A DNA stretch of 35,962 nucleotides from Burkholderiales bacterium (GCA_016000195.1 JAECRO010000029.1:1-35962); one strand, 5' to 3'; shown: positions 15,701-23,926, counted from the stretch's first letter. The notes: a model not told the origin generated them from the sequence alone. A program made the numbers and translations.

Positions 15701-16732
15701 TTGCTGGTCCCACGGGCCGGGCAGGGCGTTGGTCAGTTGCAATTGCAGGCCCCAGCCAGCGCTGGCCGTTGCCGGAGTGCTTTCGAGCGGTCTGACGCTG
15801 GCGCTGCCGGTCAGCAGGGTTTGCGGCATGTTGGGCAACAGGGTCGCGATGTCCAGGTCGCGGAACGTGGCATCGGCCTGCGGCAGGGGTTGCGCCGCCC
15901 ACGGCATGACGCGAGCGGTGGCGCTGGCCTGGGGTTGCAGCGCGGGTTTTTTCGCATCGGCTGGCGGTGCTTGCGTCATTTGCAGTTCGGCCTTGACCAG
16001 CAATTCGGTCAGCGGGCCGCTCGCCGTGGCCTGGAAAGCCAGCGGCACCGATGCCGGATGGTTGGGAATCGCGACGGCCAGGGCGCCCGACAAGCTGGCG
16101 TCCAGCGTCAGCGGGCTGGTGGCGGTCAGGGCGGCGCGCCCGCTGTAGCGTCCGCTGGCAAACGCCATGCTTTTCAGGTCGAGCTGATGCTGCAGGCCGG
16201 TGTAGAGATAGTTGCCTGCGATGGCCGAGGCGGTGAATGCAGTCTTGCCGGCATAGTCGAACTGGCCGACTGAAAATTCGTCCAGCGCAATCCGCAATGG
16301 AAGACCCAGCGCGTTGGGCGGTGTCGTGGGCGTGGTCGTTGGCGGGCGCTCGTTGATGACCTGCACGCTGGCAACGGCAAAGCGGTTGAGCTTGAGCGTT
16401 CCCTGCAGCAATGACCAGGCCTGCCAGGCCAGGCTGACATCGCGGGCATGGACGGTGATGCCGTCCTGTTGCCACTGCAACTGGTCAATATGGCCGCCTG
16501 CCCTTAATGATCCCGTGGCACTCTCGAACGTCAGCGGCTGCGACTTGCCAGCCCAGCGCAGCGCCGTGTCCAGCGAGCCTTCGGTGCCCGCCCACCACCA
16601 CAGCGCGCCCATGGCGCCGAAGGCCAGCACCACCACGCCGCCCAAGGCAAGCGCAGCAGCTTTCAGCCCGCGCAGCGCCGGCCTGGCGGCTGGCGCTGCC
16701 GGCTGATCCTCGGGCGTGTTCGATGCAGCCAT
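12701..16732 (-). CDS. tamB: Translocation and assembly module subunit TamB
   Basis: A 1343-residue inner-membrane-anchored AsmA-like protein spanning the periplasm. A transmembrane helix lies at about 24-48 (LKAAALALGGVVVLAFGAMGALWWW). A long run of beta-rich repeats follows, and the C-terminal TamB (DUF490) domain carries YRAYGQRLDVEQGVIRFTGAIDNPTLDILA and GKRFSRNFYAAYERS. TamB works with TamA in envelope biogenesis; TamB-like proteins are now also linked to phospholipid transport to the outer membrane. The ATG overlaps the tamA stop by one base (TGATG), so the pair is translationally coupled. Length is typical. Confidence 0.95.
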   Translation of the reverse strand: MAASNTPEDQPAAPAARPALRGLKAAALALGGVVVLAFGAMGALWWWAGTEGSLDTALRWAGKSQPLTFESATGSLRAGGHIDQLQWQQDGITVHARDVSLAWQAWSLLQGTLKLNRFAVASVQVINERPPTTTPTTPPNALGLPLRIALDEFSVGQFDYAGKTAFTASAIAGNYLYTGLQHQLDLKSMAFASGRYSGRAALTATSPLTLDASLSGALAVAIPNHPASVPLAFQATASGPLTELLVKAELQMTQAPPADAKKPALQPQASATARVMPWAAQPLPQADATFRDLDIATLLPNMPQTLLTGSASVRPLESTPATASAGWGLQLQLTNALPGPWDQQRLPLEQLDTQGEWRNGTAMVRSLKAQLGGGEILASGEWTQTTLAGKPATTEPAAPAQDWKLSATLRHINPAQLHTQLTPLPLDGRAEATGQGATARFDASVQAVAGAGSRPAPRTHSGQNNFLQQLRLRDAQATGSWSPQRAGGTLALSALRMRTDDAELSGQFEVQPAAKSGQGKLALTAPGLEAQFNGALQQTSGGGELNLHGRDAAQALRWLQKLPGMPASVLNASASGSAELQARWQGGWQDPALQARLEVPSLDWMAATPKTAASAKATPATPVMAPKAAARPTLLKIRELQATLSGRLSQAQLGAQGRVEVDQRRYALQLAADGGRLKPAGTASPSLGESAWQGLVRQLSLSVEDPALGSGAWRLATRGPVALKWTPARAGGGAFESGAGEALLTAPPSTASSAAPSQATLSWQPVRWRAGELVTAGRITGLPIAWIELLGGPQMTGAGLGGSLVFDGQWDAVLGNTLKLRASLARSSGDITVQAEGVQGNSARVAAGVKQASVSLETAGDALSLALVWDSERAGTASGQLRTRLVRAPDGQGVGGWLWPVDAPLNGQLRAQLPRIGVWSLLAPPGWRLRGSLGADIAISGTRAAPSLAGDLQANDLALRSVVDGIELGNGRLRARLDGTRMRISEFTLQGAGEKDTGGSLTAQGEAGWIDGKPQVRLDAKLQQLRASIRTDRQVTVSGDVQASLKGEQTELTGKLVIDQARIVLPDEGTPQLGEDVVVRTASGAATGQKAPSQTSAASADKAARPLKLAMEIDLGSDFRIQGKGIDTRIRGTLALSGSSLSTPRLLGTVRTFGGQYRAYGQRLDVEQGVIRFTGAIDNPTLDILAIRPNLTQRVGVQITGTALLPSVRLYAQPELADAEKLSWLVVGRASASGGAEAALLQQAALALLGSKSGGMSGGLAASLGLDELSFRGASSNTDGTTSGSAVTLGKRFSRNFYAAYERSISGALGTLFVFYDLSRRFTIRAQAGEQSAVDLIFTIPYD

Positions 16733-18687
16733 CAGAAGACAAAGCCCACGCTGATGTGCAGGCGCGCCTGCTTGACTTTGAGGCCGTAGGCCAGGTCGAT
16801 CTGCAGCGGTCCAATCGGGCTTCTCCAGCGCACGCCGGTGCCGATGCCGACGGACGCGCGCATGTCCTGCGGCTTGTCGGCCACGGCGCCCGCGTCAATG
16901 AATACTGTGTGCTCGAACTCGCTGGGCCGGCCCTTGAGCGTGATGGGCCGCTGCCACTCGACGCTGCCGACCGCCAGGTAGCGGCCCGGACCAATCACGC
17001 CGTTGGGCAGCGTAATGCCGATGTCGCGGTAGCCATAGCCGCGCACCGTGTTGTCGCCGCCGGTGCGAAACAGCTGGGTGGACGGGATGTTTGCCGCGTC
17101 CTTGGCCAGCACGGCGCCAGCTTCCGCGCGCATGGCAATCCGGCCGCGCTCCAGCGTTTTGATGCCCAGCCAGCGGCCCACCGTGCGGGTAAATGGCTGA
17201 CGGTTCTGGCCCAGCGTGGTGCCGGCGCCCAGCTCGAAGCCCAGGGCATAGCCCTTGCCGGGAAAAGGCAGGCTGTCAAAGTAGCGGCCGGTCCAGACGT
17301 AATTGGCCGTCAGCGCCGAGCCGTCGCCGGTATCGGACCCTGAATTGCCCAGCAGGCCCGCGCCCTGAACATTGGCCCGGTCGTATTGCAGGTAGATGTT
17401 GCGGTCAATCCGGTCGCCGACCTGCGACCGGCCAAAGCGCAGCCGCTGCGCCTGGGTAATCAGCGCATCGTCAGTGATTCGCTCGACGCGGCCCAGGACG
17501 CCCCAGCGCCAGTTGGCTTCATCCGGGATGGCGGTCCACTCGGTCTGTGCGAAAGGCGAGGTTTTCTCCAGTTGCAGCTTGGTGACGGCGCGCCAGCCGA
17601 TGCCGGGCACCCGCAGATGCGTGTGCTCGACCGATGCGCGCGGCCCGGTGTCCGTGGTCACGCCCACGCCCAGAACCACTTTTTGCAGTTTGGCTTCGCG
17701 TACCTGCACCTGCACGGGCACTGCCAGCGGATCGTTCTCGGGGTTGATGAAGACATAGGCCGAATCAAAATAACCACTGGAGGCCAGCCGTTGCTGCGCT
17801 TCCACCAGCTGGCTCAGGTCGTAGACCGCTCCCTGGCTCAGCCGCGCCAGTCGCGGCACCAGCACCGGGTCGTAGCGCTCCACGCCGCTGACCTGCATCG
17901 GACCGAGCCGGTACAGCGGGCCGGAGTCCAGGTTGACCGTCAGGCTGGCGGTACGGTTCGGTGCATCAATGTCGGCCAGACTGCCGCCCAGCCTGCCGGC
18001 AGGGTAGCGACGGGCCACCAGCTGCCGCAAGGCCTGGGTCTTGGCGCCGCTCCAGGCATCCTGGGTGAAACGCAGGCCTGTGGGCAGGCGCCAGTCGCGC
18101 TCGATTTCAGTGCGCTGGGCAATGGCATCGGTGTCGGGCGAGGCGGCAATATCACCGGCGAAAGTGATGGCCACCGGGCCGATATTCGTGGCTTGTCCGG
18201 GATCAACAGCCACCACGATGACGGGCCGCGCGTTGACACCGCCTTCGCGGGTGATATGGATGTCGGGGCTGAAGTAGCCGAGCGTGCCCACCAGGTTGCG
18301 GACATTGCGCTCGGCCAGCACGATCAGGCGTGTCAGTTCTGTTTCATCCAGATCGGTGACGGCACGGTAGCGCTGCAGTTCCAGGTGCCGTTCGAGCAGT
18401 TCGCGCACTTCTGTCGGGGCGCGAACGGAAATGTCAAACGCAGTGACTTCGGGCGTGGCGCTGGTCGGGCCGACAGCGCCTTGCGGCGTATCGACAGGCT
18501 CGACTTTCTCGGGGGGCGGCGCCGGTGGTGGTGCGGTTTGCCGGACGTCGGAAGGCGGTGTTGACCCGGAAGACATGGACGTGCCGGCAGGCGATACGGG
18601 TGCGGCAGCCTGCGCCCTGGCGGCAGGCCCCAGGAGCAGGGCCGTCAAGGCAAAAGCAGTCAGCGCAAGACGCGAGGAGAAGGTCAT
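16732..18687 (-). CDS. tamA: Outer-membrane Omp85-family protein TamA
   Basis: About 651 residues from the chosen ATG. A signal peptide (MTFSSRLALTAFALTALLLGPAARAQA) and a Pro/Ser-rich linker lead into POTRA domains (about 85-320, for example FDISVRAPTEVRELLERHLELQRY). The C-terminal Omp85 barrel follows, with GGDNTVRGYGYRDIGI, which contains the conserved (V/I)RG(F/Y) loop-6 motif, and the last strand ending KQARLHISVGFVF. A GTG at 18732 would add 15 residues before the signal peptide, so the ATG at 18687 is preferred. It forms an operon with tamB. Confidence 0.93.
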   Translation of the reverse strand: MTFSSRLALTAFALTALLLGPAARAQAAAPVSPAGTSMSSGSTPPSDVRQTAPPPAPPPEKVEPVDTPQGAVGPTSATPEVTAFDISVRAPTEVRELLERHLELQRYRAVTDLDETELTRLIVLAERNVRNLVGTLGYFSPDIHITREGGVNARPVIVVAVDPGQATNIGPVAITFAGDIAASPDTDAIAQRTEIERDWRLPTGLRFTQDAWSGAKTQALRQLVARRYPAGRLGGSLADIDAPNRTASLTVNLDSGPLYRLGPMQVSGVERYDPVLVPRLARLSQGAVYDLSQLVEAQQRLASSGYFDSAYVFINPENDPLAVPVQVQVREAKLQKVVLGVGVTTDTGPRASVEHTHLRVPGIGWRAVTKLQLEKTSPFAQTEWTAIPDEANWRWGVLGRVERITDDALITQAQRLRFGRSQVGDRIDRNIYLQYDRANVQGAGLLGNSGSDTGDGSALTANYVWTGRYFDSLPFPGKGYALGFELGAGTTLGQNRQPFTRTVGRWLGIKTLERGRIAMRAEAGAVLAKDAANIPSTQLFRTGGDNTVRGYGYRDIGITLPNGVIGPGRYLAVGSVEWQRPITLKGRPSEFEHTVFIDAGAVADKPQDMRASVGIGTGVRWRSPIGPLQIDLAYGLKVKQARLHISVGFVF

Positions 18688-18753
18688 GGCCCCGGCGGCC
18701 GTCCGCGCGCAGCAGGTACTGGGATGGGTCACGGACCCGAGTTTACTGTGACA

Positions 18754-19977
18754 TCATTTCGAGAGCAGCCGGATCGCTTCCTCAAGGCCCTTGAGGGTCA
18801 GGGGATACATGCGCTGGCCCATCAGCTGCTGGATCATGCTGATGCTCTGGCGGTATTGCCACACGCCTTGCGGTTCGGGATTGATCCAGGCGAATTTCGG
18901 GAAGGCATTGGTCAGCCGCTGCAGCCATTCGGCACCGGCTTCCGCGTTGTTGTATTCAACGCTGCCGCCGGCCTGCAGGATTTCGTAGGGGCTCATGGTC
19001 GCATCGCCGACAAAGATCAGCTTGTAGTCCTTGTTGTACTTGCGGATGATGTCCCAGGTCGAAAACTTCTCGGCAAAGCGGCGGCGGTTGTTCTTCCACA
19101 TGAAGTCATAGACACAGTTGTGGAAGTAATAAAACTCCAGGTGCTTGAACTCGGCCTTCACGGCGGAGAACATTTCCTCGACCCGGTGGATGTGGTCGTC
19201 CATGGTGCCGCCCACGTCCATCAGCAGCAGCACCTTCACGTTGTTGTGGCGCTCGGGCACCATCTTGATGTCCAGCCAGCCGGCGTTGGCGGCGGTCGAG
19301 CGGATGGTGTCGTCCAGGTCGAGTTCTTCCTGGTTGCCCTGGCGGGCGAACTTGCGCAGGCGGCGCAGCGCGACCTTGATGTTGCGCGTGCCGAGTTCCT
19401 GGGTGTCGTCGTAGTCCTTGTAGGCGCGCTGGTCCCAGACCTTGACGGCGCTGCGGTTGCGGCTTTTTTCCTGGCCGATGCGGACGCCCTGCGGGTTGTA
19501 GCCATTGGCGCCGAAGGGCGAGGTGCCGCCGGTGCCAATCCATTTGCTGCCGCCTTCGTGGCGTTCTTTCTGCTCTTCAAAACGCTTTTTGAGCGTTTCC
19601 ATCAGCTCGTCCCAGCCCATTTTCTCGATCTTCGCCTTGTCCTCGGGGCTGAGTTCAAGTTCCAGGTTCTTGCGCAGCCACTCAAGGGGAATGTCCTTGG
19701 TGAAGTCGGCAATCATTTCAACGCCCTTGAAGTAGCTGGCAAAGGCGCGGTCAAACTTGTCGTAGTGTTTTTCGTCCTTCACCAGCACGGTGCGGCTCAG
19801 GTAATAGAAGTCGTCGATCCTGTAGGCGCCTTCGCTGATCTCGCCATCAGGTCCGTCGGCTTTGCCGCTGTTGGGGCCGACCACGCCGGCCTCCAGCGCT
19901 TCGAGCAGCATCAGGAATTCCTTGACCGAAACCGGAAGTTTGGCCGAGCGCAGGGTGTAGAAAAAATCAATCAGCAT
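18754..19977 (-). CDS. VWA (CoxE-like) domain protein, MoxR partner
   Basis: A 407-residue cytoplasmic protein. The C-terminal half is a von Willebrand A fold. The MIDAS strand reads KVLLLMDVGGTMDDH at about 248-262, so the classic DxSxS is replaced by DxGxT, a variant that may still bind metal. The N-terminal half is helical and charged, with KKRFEEQKERHEGGSKWIGTGGTSPFGANGYNPQGVRIG in the middle. Such proteins act with MoxR AAA+ ATPases as chaperone-like complexes that mature or insert cofactors. The matching MoxR gene lies 677 bases upstream on the same strand, with a GNAT gene between. Confidence 0.88.
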   Translation of the reverse strand: MLIDFFYTLRSAKLPVSVKEFLMLLEALEAGVVGPNSGKADGPDGEISEGAYRIDDFYYLSRTVLVKDEKHYDKFDRAFASYFKGVEMIADFTKDIPLEWLRKNLELELSPEDKAKIEKMGWDELMETLKKRFEEQKERHEGGSKWIGTGGTSPFGANGYNPQGVRIGQEKSRNRSAVKVWDQRAYKDYDDTQELGTRNIKVALRRLRKFARQGNQEELDLDDTIRSTAANAGWLDIKMVPERHNNVKVLLLMDVGGTMDDHIHRVEEMFSAVKAEFKHLEFYYFHNCVYDFMWKNNRRRFAEKFSTWDIIRKYNKDYKLIFVGDATMSPYEILQAGGSVEYNNAEAGAEWLQRLTNAFPKFAWINPEPQGVWQYRQSISMIQQLMGQRMYPLTLKGLEEAIRLLSK

Positions 19978-19991
19978 GGTGTGTCGCTCAA

Positions 19992-20591
19992 TCAGTCACG
20001 TGGTTTGCCGAGTTGATACTTCAGGTGCGCCTTGACCGTCGGCCATTCGCTGGCAATGATGCTGAACACCACGGTGTCGCGCAGGGTGCCATTGGGCGAC
20101 ACCTGGTGATTGCGCAGCACGCCGTCCTGCCTGGCGCCCAGCCGGGCAATGGCGGCCCGGCTGTCAAAGTTGAACCAGTGGGTGCGAAATTCCACTGCGA
20201 TGCAGTCCAGCTTTTCGAAGGCATGCTTGAGCAAAAGCAGCTTGGCCTCGGTGTTCAGGCCGCTTCGCTGCACGCTTTTGCTGTACCAGGTATGGCCAAT
20301 TTCAAGCCTGCGGTTTTTCGCGTCCACGTTGAAGTAGCGCGTCGAGCCCACCAGCTTTCCATCCGATTTGCGGTGCACGACGAAGGGCATGGCGCCGAGT
20401 TCGTCGCGCATTTTCAGGGCGGCATCCATGTAGCCGATCACGCCGTCCGGGCCGGCAATGGCCGTGTACCAGAGGTTCCATAACTCGCCGTCCCTGGCGG
20501 CTTCCAGCAGTTCGGGTTCATGCCGGCGCTCCAGCGGCTCCAGGATGGCCCAGTCGCGCCCGGTCAGGGTCAGGGGTTCAATAAATCGCAT
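19992..20591 (-). CDS. GNAT family N-acetyltransferase (RimJ/RimL-like)
   Basis: A 199-residue GNAT enzyme that probably transfers an acetyl group from acetyl-CoA to a protein N-terminus or small molecule. It resembles the RimJ/RimL subgroup: LTGRDWAILEPLERRHEPELLEAA at the start, a central LVGSTRYFNVDAKNRRLEIGHTWYSKSVQRSGLNTEAKLLLLKHAFE with the acetyl-CoA-binding turn, and FNFDSRAAIARLGARQDGVLRNH towards the end. It lies between the VWA gene (14 bases downstream) and the MoxR gene (63 bases upstream), all on the same strand. This suggests one transcript, but its substrate is unknown. Confidence 0.88.
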   Translation of the reverse strand: MRFIEPLTLTGRDWAILEPLERRHEPELLEAARDGELWNLWYTAIAGPDGVIGYMDAALKMRDELGAMPFVVHRKSDGKLVGSTRYFNVDAKNRRLEIGHTWYSKSVQRSGLNTEAKLLLLKHAFEKLDCIAVEFRTHWFNFDSRAAIARLGARQDGVLRNHQVSPNGTLRDTVVFSIIASEWPTVKAHLKYQLGKPRD

Positions 20592-20654
20592 GTCTTTCGA
20601 GTCCTTTCGCCTGATGGCATCCGGGCGGTCTTGATGCGTGCCGCCCTTTGCGCA

Positions 20655-21497
20655 TCAGCGGTTGTTGCGCTGCATGAACACCAGCTTTTCAAACAGTGTC
20701 ACGTCCTGCTCGTTTTTAAGCAGCGCGCCGATGAGCGGCGGCACCGCGACCTTCTGGTCGCTGCTTTGCAGCGCTTCGAGTGGAATGTCTTCGGCCACCA
20801 GCAGCTTGAGCCAGTCGAGCAGCTCGCTGGTGGAGGGTTTCTTTTTCAGGCCGGGCAGGTTGCGTACGTCGTAGAACGTTTTCATTGCAGCCGCCAGCAG
20901 TTCTTTCTTGAGCGTGGGGAAATGCACGTCCACGATGCTCTTCATGGTGTCGGCGTCGGGGAACTTGATGTAGTGGAAAAAGCAGCGGCGCAGGAAGGCG
21001 TCGGGCAGTTCCTTTTCGTTGTTGGACGTGATGAACACCAAGGGCCGGTGCTTTGCGCGGATGATTTCCCGGGTTTCGTAGCAGTAGAACTCCATGCGGT
21101 CGATTTCGCGCAGCAGGTCGTTCGGAAATTCGATGTCGGCCTTGTCGATTTCATCAATCAGGAGCGCCACCGGCTGGTCTGCGGTGAAGGCCTGCCACAG
21201 CACGCCCTTGAGGATGTAGTTGTGAATGTCCTTGACCTTTTCATCGCCCAGCTGTGAGTCCCGCAGGCGCGACACGGCATCGTATTCATACAGGCCCTGC
21301 TGTGCCTTGGTGGTCGATTTGATGTGCCACTGCAGCAGCGGAAGGCTCAAGGCCTCGGCCACTTCCTCGGCCAGCATGGTCTTGCCGGTGCCGGGCTCGC
21401 CCTTGACCAGCAGCGGCCGCGTCAGGGTGGCGGCGGCGTTGACCGCCAGCATCAGGTCGGGCGTGGCAACATAGTTTTTAGAACCTTGGAATTTCAT
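20655..21497 (-). CDS. MoxR-family AAA+ ATPase
   Basis: A 280-residue AAA+ ATPase. Walker A is GEPGTGKT (33-40), Walker B LLIDEIDKAD (112-121), and the sensor-1 strand is RPLVFITSNNEKELPDAFLRRCFFHYI. The ATG at 21497 is chosen because MKFQGSKNYVA begins the conserved N-terminus; the open frame continues upstream without support. MoxR ATPases pair with VWA proteins to remodel or activate client enzymes. The VWA partner lies downstream, beyond the GNAT gene. It is divergent from the cytochrome c gene at 21631. Confidence 0.93.
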   Translation of the reverse strand: MKFQGSKNYVATPDLMLAVNAAATLTRPLLVKGEPGTGKTMLAEEVAEALSLPLLQWHIKSTTKAQQGLYEYDAVSRLRDSQLGDEKVKDIHNYILKGVLWQAFTADQPVALLIDEIDKADIEFPNDLLREIDRMEFYCYETREIIRAKHRPLVFITSNNEKELPDAFLRRCFFHYIKFPDADTMKSIVDVHFPTLKKELLAAAMKTFYDVRNLPGLKKKPSTSELLDWLKLLVAEDIPLEALQSSDQKVAVPPLIGALLKNEQDVTLFEKLVFMQRNNR

Positions 21498-21578
21498 GAT
21501 TTTTCGAATGGACGTGTTGACATAAATGGGGTATCCGGTGAAATTATGAGCAACAGGCCGTGATTTGGCAGGCCCAGA

Positions 21579-21584
21579 TATAAT
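21579..21584 (+). promoter_or_regulatory. Putative -10 box for the cytochrome c gene
   Basis: A perfect TATAAT lies 47 bases before the ATG at 21631. No good -35 sits 17 bases upstream of it. A TTGACA at 21517-21522 is too far away for this -10 and could pair with a weaker one at 21540. Position only. Confidence 0.35.
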
Positions 21585-21630
21585 CCACCGTTGTTTTAAC
21601 GATGACTTCTCACCTGATTGTGCTCGCAAA

Positions 21631-22308
21631 ATGAATAAGCTGTTCACCTCGATATTTGCCCTGGCGGTCACTTCCGCGACGCTTGCAAGCCTTGCCCAGG
21701 ACATCAAGGGCGATGCCAATGCAGGCCAGACCAAGAATTCCATGTGCATCGGCTGCCACGGCATCAAGGGCTATCAATCCTCTTTCCCCGAGGTTTACAA
21801 GGTTCCCATGATTTCGGGCCAGAGCGCCGGTTATATCTCTGCTGCGCTGCACGAGTATAAAAAAGGTGATCGCAAGCATCCCACCATGCGCAGCATTGCC
21901 GATACCCTGACCGAGCAGGATATTGCCGATCTGGCCGCTTATTACAGCGGCCACGGCGTGGTGGCCGGCGCAGAGCTTTCCGCCAAGCCAGCCCGGGAGC
22001 CCGGTGCAGACGTTCAGGCGCTGCTCAGCAAAGCCAATTGCGCCTCTTGCCACGGCGCCAATTTCAGCAAGCCCATCGACCCTTCCTATCCCAAGATCGC
22101 CGGCCAGCATGCCGACTACCTGTTCGTGGCGCTGAAGGCCTACAAGGCGGACAACGGCGCCAATGCCAACGCAAAAGTCGGCCGCGCTCACCCCATCATG
22201 GGCGGCATGGCCAAGCAGTACACCAATGCCGAACTCAAGTCCATGGCCAACTACCTGTCATCCGTGCAGGGCGATCTGAAGGTCGTTCCGGAAAGCCGCT
22301 TCCGCTAA
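21631..22308 (+). CDS. Dihaem c-type cytochrome (cytochrome c4-like)
   Basis: A 225-residue periplasmic electron carrier. The signal peptide (about 1-22, MNKLFTSIFALAVTSATLASLAQ) is followed by two cytochrome c domains with haem-binding CIGCH (39-43) and CASCH (137-141). Candidate axial methionines lie in HPTMRS and HPIMGGM, one per domain. The tandem layout fits the c4 family, which shuttles electrons to terminal oxidases. The start at 21631 is set by the signal peptide; the frame is open further upstream but gives no sensible N-terminus. A strong terminator follows at 22333. Confidence 0.92.
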   Translation: MNKLFTSIFALAVTSATLASLAQDIKGDANAGQTKNSMCIGCHGIKGYQSSFPEVYKVPMISGQSAGYISAALHEYKKGDRKHPTMRSIADTLTEQDIADLAAYYSGHGVVAGAELSAKPAREPGADVQALLSKANCASCHGANFSKPIDPSYPKIAGQHADYLFVALKAYKADNGANANAKVGRAHPIMGGMAKQYTNAELKSMANYLSSVQGDLKVVPESRFR

Positions 22309-22332
22309 GCCGGCAGACCAGCCTTCCTGCGC

Positions 22333-22361
22333 AAAAAGCCGCTGAACCAGCGGCTTTTTTT
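22333..22361 (+). terminator. Rho-independent terminator of the cytochrome c gene
   Basis: AAAAAGCCGCTG and CAGCGGCTTTTTT form a 12-bp stem with a 3-4 base loop and a T-tract, starting 25 bases after the stop codon. Confidence 0.9.
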
Positions 22362-22396
22362 GTGGGCGCATGGCAGGCGATGCGCCTGCGCGAACT

Positions 22397-22831
22397 TCAA
22401 TCCCGGGTCGCGTGGCGCTGCACGCATTCGATATAGGCCGCGCCATCGGGCGGGCGTCCCGAGCGCTGGCTTTCCCAGACCATGGACCCTAAGCATTCCA
22501 TGGCTTCATGGTGGGCGTCATGCAAGGAGTTGCGCCGGGCCGTCAGCAACTCGACCGCCTGGCGGATGCCGCGCGGCTGGTCAATCGAGCATTGCTCGCT
22601 GATCGACAGGTGCATGGCCAGGTGCAGGAAAGGGTTGGTGTGGCCGCCTTCCACGTCGTACATTTTTTCCAGCGCAGCGTCTGCATCGATGAAATCGGCC
22701 TGGTACTCAGGATGCTCGTCAATCCATTGGCTTGCTATGGTTTCTATAGCTTCAAGTGCTTGACGGGTGCGCGCTTTGGCATAAACGGAGCAAAAAAAAC
22801 GGCGAACATCGGCTTGGGATGGCGTAAACAT
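22397..22831 (-). CDS. DUF1841 family protein
   Basis: A 144-residue protein starting MFTPSQADVRRFFCSVYAKAR, the typical N-terminus of the DUF1841 family. The conserved block GGHTNPFLHLAMHLSISEQCSIDQPRGIR follows, then DAHHEAMECLGSMVWESQRSGRPPDGAAYIECV. The His- and Glu-rich pattern (HLAMHLSISEQ, DAHHEAMECL) could bind metal, but no function is established. The start at 22831 is preferred over one seven codons upstream because family members begin at MF(T/N)PS. A copy of the dispersed short repeat (22733-22764) is embedded in the coding sequence at LEAIETIASQWIDE. Confidence 0.85.
   Translation of the reverse strand: MFTPSQADVRRFFCSVYAKARTRQALEAIETIASQWIDEHPEYQADFIDADAALEKMYDVEGGHTNPFLHLAMHLSISEQCSIDQPRGIRQAVELLTARRNSLHDAHHEAMECLGSMVWESQRSGRPPDGAAYIECVQRHATRD
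22733..22764 (+). repeat. Dispersed repeat, copy C, inside the DUF1841 gene
   Basis: TGCTATGGTTTCTATAGCTT followed by CAAGTGCTTGACG matches the other copies. It is in frame with the minus-strand gene and encodes part of its helical N-terminal half. Confidence 0.55.
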
Positions 22832-22936
22832 GGCCGCAAGCGTATCACGCAACGGAAAGGACTTACATTACCCCAAGGGTGGCACGGTTCCGGGGCGGGG
22901 CCACTCAAAGACCCACAAGCCCGGCAAGGAATTTCG

Positions 22937-23158
22937 ATGAACGCAGCACGCATTGCAGGCATTATTTTGATCGTCGCCGGCCTGGCCGGATTTTTTACCG
23001 GCGGCTTCAGCTTTACCAAGGACAAGACCGCCGCCAAGATCGGCCCGCTTGAGTTGACCGTCACCGAAAAGGAGTCGGTCAACATTCCCCAGTGGCTGAG
23101 CCTGGGCGCGATTGCCCTGGGCGCCATCGTGCTGGTGATGGGCGCGCGTAAATCCTGA
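22937..23158 (+). CDS. Small two-helix membrane protein, unknown function
   Basis: A 73-residue protein with an N-terminal transmembrane helix (RIAGIILIVAGLAGFFTGGF, about 5-24). A polar segment of about 30 residues containing KIGPLELTVTEKESVNIP follows, then a second helix (LSLGAIALGAIVLVMGA, about 54-70) and a basic end RKS. The ribosome binding site AAGGA lies 7 bases before the ATG. Short proteins of this layout are common in Proteobacteria, and I know no function. It stands alone between the DUF1841 gene and the decayed catabolic block. Confidence 0.75.
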   Translation: MNAARIAGIILIVAGLAGFFTGGFSFTKDKTAAKIGPLELTVTEKESVNIPQWLSLGAIALGAIVLVMGARKS

Positions 23159-23276
23159 ATCGTTGTTCTTCCTTGAGATGGTCCTGGCTTGTCAGCTGCG
23201 CTGCAGGCTCAGCCTTTGCGAGATGGCCTGCGCCGCGGCCCGCCAGCATTCCCCCCTGTTCGCTGGAGACGCATGA

Positions 23277-23588
23277 ATGATCAACAAGATTGCCCTGTCG
23301 GTGGCCGATGCGCTGGCCGATGTGAAAGACGGCTCGACCGATATTGATCGGGGGATTCGGCACCGCCGGCAACCCGAGCTGATTGACGGGCTGATCGCGC
23401 AGGGCGCCAAAGACCTGACCGTCGTCAACAACAACGCCGGCAATGGCGAGGCCGGGCTGGCGGCCCTGCTCAAGGCCGGGCGCATCGTGACGCCGGGCAT
23501 CCACGTCAGCCGCATCGTGCGGATCGAGCGCGTCGCCACCCGGGCCGGCGGCATCAAAATTATTGCCAAATCGGCTTTATCCGCATAA
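23277..23588 (+). pseudogene. pcaI: 3-oxoadipate CoA-transferase subunit A remnant
   Basis: The frame starts MINKIALSVADALADVKDGS and contains ELIDGLIAQGAKDLTVVNNNAGNGEAGLAALLKAGR, clear for the A subunit that moves CoA from succinyl-CoA to 3-oxoadipate. It then jumps to the C-terminal IVTPGIHVSRIVRIE, losing roughly 120 central residues. The glycine-rich CoA-transferase motif is also shifted out of frame: 23340-23380 read in the next frame gives ILIGGFGTAGNPS, so two opposing frameshifts flank it. At 103 codons against about 225 it is not functional. Confidence 0.85.
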
Positions 23589-23597
23589 GGAGCAAGC

Positions 23598-23926
23598 ATG
23601 AGCAGCTATCAAAAACGAAGCGAGGAAGACGACGACCTCATCAATGCCGGCAAGCAGCCCGTCACCCGGCCGTGGGCGGCGCCATGGATTTGGCCATTGG
23701 CGCCAAACAGACCTGGGTGATGATGGATCTGCTGACCAGGCAAGGCCAGAACAAGGTGGTGGCGCAATGCACGCATCCCCTGACCGGCATTGGCTGCGTC
23801 AAGCGCATCTATTCCGAACTGGCCACGCTCGAATGCACGCCGCAGGGCTTGAGGCTCATCGACAAGGTCGATGGGCTGGCGCATGCCAAACTCGAACAGC
23901 TGGTCGGCCTGCCGATTGCCGCCTGA
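23598..23926 (+). pseudogene. pcaJ: 3-oxoadipate CoA-transferase subunit B remnant
   Basis: The start MSSYQKRS follows AAGGAGCAAGC. It then jumps to EEDDDLINAGKQPVT, and jumps and shifts frame again to VGGAMDLAIGAKQTWVMMDLLTRQGQNKVVAQCTHPLTGIGCVKRIYSELATLECTPQGLRLIDKV, which runs to the natural end at GLPIAA. At least two internal deletions and a frameshift have removed more than half of the protein. It directly follows the A-subunit remnant, as in a pcaIJ operon. Confidence 0.85.

Noticed and set aside
13410..16706. Long plus-strand open frames opposite tamB and tamA
   Set aside because: They are shadows caused by high GC codon use; they lack ribosome binding sites and recognisable domains, while the minus-strand frames have clear TamA/TamB features.
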